Part shown: piece by piece, positions 1 to 4,390 of the stretch
Position numbering within the stretch: position 1 is the first letter of the stretch
Layout: every line of letters begins with the position of its first letter
Assembly (NCBI GenBank): GCA_900769985.1
Contig: CAAGIS010000096.1
Span: forward strand, 1-6,029
Reading direction: 5' to 3'
Length of the DNA: 6,029 nucleotides
Origin: Spirochaetia bacterium
Lineage (GTDB): Bacteria; Spirochaetota; Spirochaetia; Treponematales; Treponemataceae
Made by a program: the position numbers and the translations under genes
The notes under the pieces: model-generated
Databases searched by the model: none
Told to the model about the DNA's origin: nothing
What the model saw: the letters and a program-made list of their open reading frames with translations, nothing else

Positions 1-503
1 TACTTTTGGGCGTTGCAAAAGACTTTTGTTGTTTTGTCGTCGAGGAAAAGATTTGGGTCTTCAAGGCAGACGCTTTTGAAGGTGTAAATAGGTAAGCCCT
101 TATGGAAAATGTCATCAAGGCAAAGGAAAATTACATAACTTTCTGTGAGTGATTCGTAATCTTCGCCGGCGTGCAGTGAAGAGACATCCAGTACGCTTTG
201 ATAATATCTGGCTCTGAGCGGAAGATAGTCTTTCCCGATGACCTGCATTTCAATATCAAAAATTCTGTCGGTGTCGTCCTTCACGAACACATCGAGGCGG
301 ATTCCCTTAGCAAAAAAATCGACATTAAGTGTTGTTTCGGGCTGTGCAAGACTTATACTTTCAATCTTAATGTTCAAAAGCATTTCTAGAAACTCCTTGC
401 AGAGGTCGAGATTTTCGGACATTACCTTGCAGAAGATGAAATTGTTAGAAAGTGAGGCTTCTTCCCACTGTTTTTCAAGCGCTTTGTCTACATAAATTTT
501 CAT
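1..503 (-). CDS. PD-(D/E)XK nuclease family transposase (Rpn/PF12784-like), 3' end outside window
   Basis: Reading the minus strand from ATG at 503-501 gives 167 codons without a stop up to the window edge; the C-terminal part is missing. A GGGAG ribosome binding site (514-510) sits six bases before the ATG. The protein opens MKIYVDKALEKQWEEASLSN. It carries the nuclease core as RLDVFV (D71) followed by FDIEMQV (E85, Q87), then LPLRARYYQS (94-103), a GEDYESLTESYVIFLC stretch, and KGLPIYTF. These match my knowledge of the PDDEXK_2 / 'putative transposase' family, usually about 280-320 residues, which promotes recombination through DNA cleavage. E-x-Q in place of E-x-K is common in this subfamily. 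Its codons are more GC-rich than those of the lipoprotein genes, which fits a mobile or acquired gene. It points away from the plus-strand genes, so it is transcriptionally separate. Family assignment is fairly sure; activity is not shown. Confidence 0.85.
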   Translation of the reverse strand, partial: MKIYVDKALEKQWEEASLSNNFIFCKVMSENLDLCKEFLEMLLNIKIESISLAQPETTLNVDFFAKGIRLDVFVKDDTDRIFDIEMQVIGKDYLPLRARYYQSVLDVSSLHAGEDYESLTESYVIFLCLDDIFHKGLPIYTFKSVCLEDPNLFLDDKTTKVFCNAQK

Positions 504-671
504 ATTGTTCTCCCATGATTTGTATTTAGAAAAAAAATTTTTCTTCATAATATATATATGCGTTAAAGTTGCACTTTCGGCAGTAAAGAGAGAAAAAAAG
601 TTTAAAAATTTGTGATTTTTTTTTAACGGTTGTAAAGACCTATCAGTGGGATTCTTCGGCGGGCTCAGAAT

Positions 672-698
672 GTCATTCCGAAACAAGTTCGGAATGAC
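672..698. repeat. Perfect 27-bp palindromic repeat (11-bp arms)
   Basis: GTCATTCCGAA (672-682) and TTCGGAATGAC (688-698) are exact reverse complements around a 5-base spacer ACAAG. Just upstream, ATTCT (651-655) and AGAAT (667-671) make a second, weaker inverted pair around a GC-rich centre. Both are far more GC-rich than the surrounding AT-rich gap. Sequences of this look are, from memory, dispersed intergenic repeats in several bacterial genomes, so a REP-like element is the best reading. There is no T-run on either side, so it is not a standard intrinsic terminator. Confidence 0.7.
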
Positions 699-729
699 GG
701 AAATGCGATAAATGCAAATAAAATGTGAA

Positions 730-758
730 TTGACAAAAAGAAAAAAAATTGTTATTTT
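730..758 (+). promoter_or_regulatory. Sigma-70-like promoter TTGACA-17-TATTTT
   Basis: A perfect -35 hexamer TTGACA (730-735) is followed after exactly 17 bases by TATTTT (753-758, four of six matches to TATAAT). The spacer is A-rich. Transcription would start near 765 and run rightwards, leaving a leader of about 300 bases before the lipoprotein start at 1071. No convincing coding region lies between. It could serve that gene or a small RNA. Chance matches are a risk in DNA this AT-rich. Confidence 0.45.
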
Positions 759-814
759 ATGGAAAATATTAAATTACTTCATCTATTGAGGTTATGAGAG
801 TTTTGATAAAAAAT

Positions 815-847
815 AGTTCACAGTTCACAGTTCACAGTTCACAGTTC
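815..847. repeat. Heptanucleotide tandem repeat (AGTTCAC)x4.7
   Basis: The unit AGTTCAC occurs at 815-821, 822-828, 829-835 and 836-842, followed by a partial AGTTC at 843-847; all copies are identical. Short perfect tandem arrays change copy number by slipped-strand mispairing. The array lies 224 bases upstream of the lipoprotein gene at 1071 and overlaps the -35 position of a candidate promoter. It is a simple repeat, not a CRISPR: units are 7 bp and there are no spacers. Confidence 0.95.
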
Positions 848-859
848 TAGCGATATTAT
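831..859 (+). promoter_or_regulatory. Candidate promoter with -35 inside the heptamer array (TTCACA-17-TATTAT)
   Basis: TTCACA (831-836, five of six matches to TTGACA) lies exactly 17 bases before TATTAT (854-859, five of six matches to TATAAT). Every heptamer junction creates another TTCACA (817, 824, 831, 838), but only the one at 831 has a usable spacing. Expected start is near 866, giving a ~205-base leader for the lipoprotein at 1071. The promoter call rests on hexamers and spacing only. Confidence 0.4.
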
Positions 860-1002
860 TTCTTCATATATATTTTTTGATAAGAGGCTTTTTAAAAATT
901 TGTTTTTCTGATGATTTAAAGTCAGGATAACGGTTTTTGAAAGGCCTTTTTTTATTTTAAAGTTTCCTGGAACTGGCTAAAAAGTTCAAGGTTTAATTTA
1001 GT

Positions 1003-1034
1003 CATAAATTTGCGTTGCAAATTTTTATATAAAA
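1003..1034 (+). promoter_or_regulatory. Dyad element copy 1 (AAATTTGC-GTT-GCAAATTT) with adjoining TATA box
   Basis: AAATTTGC (1006-1013) and GCAAATTT (1017-1024) are a perfect 8-bp inverted repeat around GTT, followed by TTATATAAAA. A near-identical element occurs at 4275-4306 before the other lipoprotein gene. Between copies the arms differ by one base pair changed on both sides. The dyad ends 46 bases before the ATG at 1071, consistent with an operator/promoter module. It could instead act as an RNA hairpin or a dispersed repeat. Confidence 0.55.
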
Positions 1035-1070
1035 CAAAAAGTCCAGTAAATTGGATAGAATGGAGTTTTT

Positions 1071-3404
1071 ATGAAAAAACTAATGAAAATTGCAGGAATT
1101 CTTTCGGTTGCTGCAAGTATCGTTCTTGCATCATGTTCAGGTGATGCATCTAACATAAGTTCACAGCTTGATACTGTTCTGTATCTTGAAAAACCTCAGG
1201 TTACTGCAACAGCATATCCGGGAATGAACTTTGTTTCATGGGAACCAGTTGCAAACGCAAACGGTTATGTTATTTACAAATATGAAGACAATAATTTTAG
1301 AGATTCATCTTCTTTGTCTTACAATGTTTTAAGCTACAAAGATACTGACATTAAAGACGGTTCTTCATATTCTTATTTTGTAGAAGCAGCAAGCAAAACT
1401 TCTACAGGCCGTTCAATTTCAACAGAAAACACAAGAAGCGATAAAGTTACTGTAAAAGGTATCGTTCCTCCTTCTGATGTAAAGTCTCTTGAACTTTACG
1501 CTTATGAAAATTACGGTACTAAAGAATCTCCAAAAGGAAACAAAGATTTTATTGTTGATTCTTCAAACCTTCACATTTCAAATAATGGAATGAAATTTAG
1601 TGGAGCACTTAGCATTTCTTTTCCTGGAAAAGCATATTTAAATTATAATCTTGGATATACAAAGATTGATAATCAGTTTGATGTACAGAATACTTATACG
1701 AATATAACAACTATAAGGGATAATTCAACAAACGATAAAATTTTCTATTATGGATCTACAGTTACGGAACCTGGTGTTTACCGTGCTGTTATAAGAGTCA
1801 ATTCAGAAAATTCAGCGTTTTCTTCATCTCCTGTTGTTATTTCTGATGAAAGCGTAACTATCGAAAAACTTAACGGAAGCGGCGGAACTATTTCTTCTGC
1901 TTCATACACAGATTTAGGAAAAACTGTACGCGTAGTATTCTCTAAATACATTTTGAACGGTTCTGCTGTTCCTGATTCTTATTACAAAGTTTACAGATGC
2001 GAAGAAGGTTCTTTCAAATATGAACTTGTTTCTGGAACAATTGCCGCTACAGATTCTTCAAAAGCGTCTTATTTTGTTGATGATACAGTTCCGGACAGCA
2101 CAAAACAGTATGAATACAGAGTTGTTGTAACAGACGGCAATTCAATCGCTTATGATTCTGAAACTGTTTCTCCATACTCACTTGCTGCACAGTCTGAGCC
2201 TACAGTTTCTGGTGTAAAATCTTCAGAAGATAACGATGCTGTCTTCAATGACATTACATGGACAATTACACTTCCTTCAAACGATGTTGTAATTACAGGC
2301 GTATACGCTCTTGAAAAATCTGCAAATTACACAGGAACAGTTGTTGCCGCAGACTTTGACAGAACTTCAAGTCTTGAAACTACATCTGGAACAGACACAA
2401 CAGGCAAAAAATTCTATGTTTACACAAAGAACCACACTGCCGGAAACAAAGTATACCTTCTTGTTACAACTTCACAGGAAAATAAAAAAGACGGTGAATG
2501 GCTTTCTTCTAGTGCTGTTACTACATCAATTAAGCCAATTTCAGCTCCTGTAATTTCTGTAGCAGCTTATGACAGCACAATAACAACTGCAACTCCAAGT
2601 TATACAGAAAAAGTAAAAGATGATGTAATTGTAAATGTAAAAGATATTCTTACAGATGATGATATTTCAAACTATACATATACACTTTACAAAACAAAAT
2701 CTACGGTAGAATCAGATACAAGTTCAATCACCTGGAACTTTACTACAAGTAACTGGGTAAAAGTTATTGACCTTACAATGAGCAAAAATGATGTAATCGA
2801 TTCAGATTCTGTTAATTATGTTGGAATTTACAAAGAATCAGATCTTTCTGATGGTGTATACGGCTACAAAGTTGTAAAAACACGCAAAGACAGTGGTGAA
2901 AGCGTTTCTAGAATTGAGTATGTTCAAATTGACTGTGATTCTGTAACTATTAAATCAACAATTGCTGCAAACTCTGCTTCGTTTGAATCTCCTGCGTCTG
3001 CAACTTCAAATGTAAATGTTGTTTACACAATTTCAAAAGCCGCTGAAGAAGTTCGCGGCAAAGTTCTGGGTACTGACAATCTTGTAATTAACTGGATAGG
3101 TTTACCAGAAACTGGTGTAGTTTACGAATTGTACAGAACAGAAACAACACAGAATCTTACAGAAGTTGTATGGACAAAAGTAGAATTAACTCCTTCTATT
3201 ACAGAAGATAAAACACCTATGTCAATTTCTTATGATAATGCCGGAGTTGTTGATACAATGAATATTGATGTCGTAACTTCTCAGAAATATACATATAAGG
3301 ATACAGGTCTTTCTACTGGAAAATCTTACCGATATATGCTTGTTGCAAGAAAAGGAACGAAACAGAAGTCTGAGCTTTCTGCTAAAGTTTTGGGCGCTAA
3401 CTAA
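1071..3404 (+). CDS. Large surface lipoprotein with fibronectin-III/Ig-like modules
   Basis: 777 residues. The start is set by GGAG at 1062-1065, five bases before the ATG. The N-terminus MKKLMKIAGILSVAAS... is a lipoprotein signal with lipobox L19-A-S-C22, so the mature protein should be lipidated on Cys22 and sit on the periplasmic or surface side of an envelope membrane. The rest is Ser/Thr/Val-rich and predicted all-beta. FnIII-like signatures recur: 'VSWEPVANANGYVIYK' with 'SYSYFVEAASK' (about 43-110), 'YYKVYRC' with 'QYEYRVVVTDG' (285-355), 'DITWTITLP' with 'NKVYLLVTTSQ' (390-470), 'YTYTLYKT' with 'VYGYKVVKTRK' (about 520-605), and 'LVINWIGLPETGVVYELYR' with 'SYRYMLVARKG' (660-770). No catalytic motif is seen. 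Such proteins usually bind or scaffold other molecules; the ligand is unknown. A terminator follows 25 bases after the stop. Lipoprotein call is strong, module boundaries approximate, function not assigned. Confidence 0.9.
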   Translation: MKKLMKIAGILSVAASIVLASCSGDASNISSQLDTVLYLEKPQVTATAYPGMNFVSWEPVANANGYVIYKYEDNNFRDSSSLSYNVLSYKDTDIKDGSSYSYFVEAASKTSTGRSISTENTRSDKVTVKGIVPPSDVKSLELYAYENYGTKESPKGNKDFIVDSSNLHISNNGMKFSGALSISFPGKAYLNYNLGYTKIDNQFDVQNTYTNITTIRDNSTNDKIFYYGSTVTEPGVYRAVIRVNSENSAFSSSPVVISDESVTIEKLNGSGGTISSASYTDLGKTVRVVFSKYILNGSAVPDSYYKVYRCEEGSFKYELVSGTIAATDSSKASYFVDDTVPDSTKQYEYRVVVTDGNSIAYDSETVSPYSLAAQSEPTVSGVKSSEDNDAVFNDITWTITLPSNDVVITGVYALEKSANYTGTVVAADFDRTSSLETTSGTDTTGKKFYVYTKNHTAGNKVYLLVTTSQENKKDGEWLSSSAVTTSIKPISAPVISVAAYDSTITTATPSYTEKVKDDVIVNVKDILTDDDISNYTYTLYKTKSTVESDTSSITWNFTTSNWVKVIDLTMSKNDVIDSDSVNYVGIYKESDLSDGVYGYKVVKTRKDSGESVSRIEYVQIDCDSVTIKSTIAANSASFESPASATSNVNVVYTISKAAEEVRGKVLGTDNLVINWIGLPETGVVYELYRTETTQNLTEVVWTKVELTPSITEDKTPMSISYDNAGVVDTMNIDVVTSQKYTYKDTGLSTGKSYRYMLVARKGTKQKSELSAKVLGAN

Positions 3405-3429
3405 GGCTTAAAGGTTTTTAAGCAAAATT

Positions 3430-3467
3430 ATCTGGAAGTTGCTTGAAATGGCATCTTCCAGATTTTT
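3430..3467 (+). terminator. Rho-independent terminator of the FnIII lipoprotein gene
   Basis: ATCTGGAAG (3430-3438) pairs with CTTCCAGAT (3455-3463). After a T-T mismatch, TGC (3440-3442) pairs with GCA (3451-3453), leaving an 8-base loop. A run of five T (3463-3467) follows directly. A smaller hairpin with arms GCTTAAA (3406-3412) and TTTAAGC (3417-3423) lies between the stop codon and this terminator but has no T-run. Confidence 0.75.
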
Positions 3468-3512
3468 AAAGCCTTCTTTTGGCATAGTTTTATGCTTTAA
3501 GAGGCTTAAGCC
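3468..3512. repeat. Nested stem-loops between terminator and OMP leader
   Basis: AAAGCC (3468-3473) can pair with GGCTT (3503-3507) as an imperfect outer stem, with GCATA (3482-3486) and TATGC (3491-3495) as an inner 5-bp hairpin. GGCTTAAGCC at 3503-3512 is itself a perfect 10-bp palindrome. No clear T-run follows. It may extend the terminator region or be part of a leader; no function is assigned. Confidence 0.4.
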
Positions 3513-3547
3513 ATGCAAACAGAGGGCTTTATGGTTACCTTTAAAAA

Positions 3548-3578
3548 TTGCCTTAATTTTAAGAAGAGAATTTATTTT
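3548..3578 (+). promoter_or_regulatory. Weak candidate promoter for the OMP gene
   Basis: TTGCCT (3548-3553) and TATTTT (3573-3578) are separated by 19 bases, longer than ideal. Transcription from here would give a leader of about 18-20 bases that includes the GGGGAAG ribosome binding site. This supports the start at 3603 rather than the earlier in-frame ATG at 3513. AT-richness makes the match weak evidence. Confidence 0.25.
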
Positions 3579-3602
3579 AATTTCTGGGGAAGTAATCTAA
3601 TT

Positions 3603-4241
3603 ATGAAAATGAAAAAGATAATTTCTTTATGTATTTTTTTTACAGTTTTTTCGACTGCATTTGCAGAAAAAAAATCTTTTGATGTAAAAGAGATTTTTAC
3701 AACTTTTGGCGGAACGGTTCAGTCGAAGGACATTATAGTAAACGGCGGAATTGGTATTGATTCAACTGTCATAGGCGACATCAGCTATTATATTCCTCTA
3801 ATGGGTGTAAGTGCAGAATATACGCTTCAGTGCGGTCCGTGTCCGCTGGGATTTGGTCTTTTTACAAATTATGCAGGTTCAAAAGAATCGTCATTTTATA
3901 CCGACAGGCTTACAGGTAAAGCAGGAAACCGGATTATTGAATATAACAACAATATCGCCATTGGTGCGCTTGTAAATTATCATTTTAATCTTCCTGTAAA
4001 GCATCTTGATGTATACGCAGGTCCGCGGGCAGGGGTAAAACTGAACATAATTGCTTCTTCTGACCGTCATGCTGATGCAAGAACTGGCAAAATCGTTACA
4101 GATAAAGACACAGAACTGAAAACATCGCTTTATATTGGTGGAACTCTTGGTGCAAGCTGGTATTTTACAGAAAAAATCGGTGCAAACATTGAAGCAGGTT
4201 ATCCTGTTTTTGCAAAAATAAGTGCATCGGTAAAATTTTAA
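3603..4241 (+). CDS. Small outer-membrane beta-barrel protein
   Basis: 212 residues from ATG 3603. The frame is open back to an ATG at 3513, but only starts at 3603 (or 3609) put the signal peptide at the N-terminus: MKMKKIISLCIFFTVFSTAFA, with signal peptidase I cleavage expected after A21. GGGGAAG (3586-3592) is the likely ribosome binding site, about ten bases away. The mature protein has alternating hydrophobic/polar strands rich in Gly and aromatics, for example 'GDISYYIPLMGVSAEYTL', 'NIAIGALVNYHFNLPV', 'LDVYAGPRAGVKLNI', 'SLYIGGTLGASWYF' and 'IGANIEAGYPVFAKISASVKF'. It ends in Phe, the usual C-terminal signal for BAM-dependent barrels. Length fits an eight-stranded OmpA/OmpW-sized barrel with loops. 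There is no OmpA peptidoglycan domain. It lies between two lipoprotein genes; a role in surface display of either is only a guess. No family name is assigned. Confidence 0.8.
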   Translation: MKMKKIISLCIFFTVFSTAFAEKKSFDVKEIFTTFGGTVQSKDIIVNGGIGIDSTVIGDISYYIPLMGVSAEYTLQCGPCPLGFGLFTNYAGSKESSFYTDRLTGKAGNRIIEYNNNIAIGALVNYHFNLPVKHLDVYAGPRAGVKLNIIASSDRHADARTGKIVTDKDTELKTSLYIGGTLGASWYFTEKIGANIEAGYPVFAKISASVKF

Positions 4242-4273
4242 AAGCGATAATTAAGTCAAAACTGATTTTTTGT

Positions 4274-4306
4274 TTATAAGTTTGCGTTGCAAACTTTATT
4301 ATAGAC
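4274..4306 (+). promoter_or_regulatory. Dyad element copy 2 (AAGTTTGC-GTT-GCAAACTT) with candidate -10 TATTAT
   Basis: AAGTTTGC (4278-4285) and GCAAACTT (4289-4296) form a perfect 8-bp inverted repeat around GTT, immediately followed by TATTAT (4297-4302), five of six matches to a -10 box. The dyad occupies the spacer of the implied promoter; the -35 match (TTATAA, 4274-4279) is poor, as expected for an activator- or repressor-controlled promoter. Start of transcription would be near 4309, at the beginning of the leader hairpin. Alternatively the dyad is an RNA hairpin ending the OMP transcript, but the following T-run is weak. Confidence 0.5.
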
Positions 4307-4336
4307 TGCACATTCTCATTTCATTGTGAATGTGCA
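4307..4336 (+). promoter_or_regulatory. Leader hairpin of the DGR target gene
   Basis: TGCACATTC (4307-4315) pairs perfectly over 9 bp with GAATGTGCA (4328-4336), with a 12-base loop. Its last base, A4336, is also the first base of the next hairpin, so the two stems abut. No T-run follows, so it is not a terminator on the plus strand. It may be the first stem of a regulatory leader. Confidence 0.6.
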
Positions 4337-4380
4337 AAAAAGTCAAATCGGAAGTTGAAACTTCCTCATTGACTTTTTTT
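4336..4380 (+). terminator. Strong terminator-like hairpin abutting the next gene's ribosome binding site
   Basis: AAAAAAGTCAA (4336-4346) pairs over 11 bp with TTGACTTTTTT (4369-4379). Inside a symmetric 3x3 internal loop, GGAAGT (4350-4355) pairs with ACTTCC (4360-4365) around a TGAA loop. The run of seven T (4374-4380) is followed at once by the ribosome binding site at 4381. It could end the OMP transcript, but nothing between it and the ATG at 4391 can be a promoter, so any transcript of the next gene must pass through it. That makes it a candidate attenuator. The stem is near-symmetric and would also work on the minus strand, where no gene is seen. Confidence 0.75.
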
Positions 4381-4388
4381 GGAGAAGG
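4381..4388 (+). promoter_or_regulatory. Ribosome binding site GGAGAAGG that fixes the ATG 4391 start
   Basis: GGAG (4381-4384) lies six bases before ATG 4391. An in-frame TTG at 4379 overlaps the terminator T-run and this binding site, and has no ribosome binding site of its own. The ATG also gives a cleaner signal peptide (MVRKISILS...). Confidence 0.8.
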
Positions 4389-4390
4389 AA

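Larger units (their letters stand above)
504..1070. other. Long AT-rich intergenic region between divergent genes
   Basis: No coding region is supported here. Besides the repeats and promoters listed separately, it contains long A and T runs (528-540, 615-624, 741-748), an alternating TA stretch (550-558) upstream of the minus-strand nuclease gene that could hold its -10 region, and a palindrome AAAGGCCTTT (940-949) followed by T residues. Both flanking genes are transcribed away from it, so it must hold the promoters for both. Confidence 0.6.

Noticed and set aside
3..21. Third copy of the GC-GTT-GC dyad (CTTTT...AAAAG)
   Set aside because: It has extra unpaired G residues and lies inside the nuclease coding sequence, so it was not counted as a full copy.
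198..495. Two overlapping plus-strand frames of 63 and 85 codons
   Set aside because: They lie antisense to the nuclease gene, have no ribosome binding site and show no family resemblance, whereas the minus-strand frame carries clear nuclease motifs.
815..847. Possible CRISPR-like array
   Set aside because: The unit is 7 bp, directly tandem and without spacers.
794..850. 18-codon frame reading through the heptamer array
   Set aside because: GAGG is only two bases from its ATG, the product is repeat-derived, and nothing else supports translation.
940..955. AAAGGCCTTT palindrome followed by T residues, as a terminator
   Set aside because: The palindrome has no loop and, allowing for one, too few pairs remain; there is also no upstream plus-strand gene to terminate.
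2311..2553. 80-codon plus-strand frame inside the FnIII lipoprotein gene
   Set aside because: It is an out-of-frame shadow of a gene with strong start, signal peptide and domain support.
3513..3602. Upstream start ATG 3513 for the outer-membrane protein
   Set aside because: AGAGG precedes it at fair spacing, but it adds 30 residues in front of a typical signal peptide, and a possible promoter lies within the extension. Start 3603 is preferred.
4379..4390. TTG 4379 as start of the DGR target gene
   Set aside because: It overlaps the terminator T-run and the ribosome binding site itself; ATG 4391 has correct spacing from GGAG.
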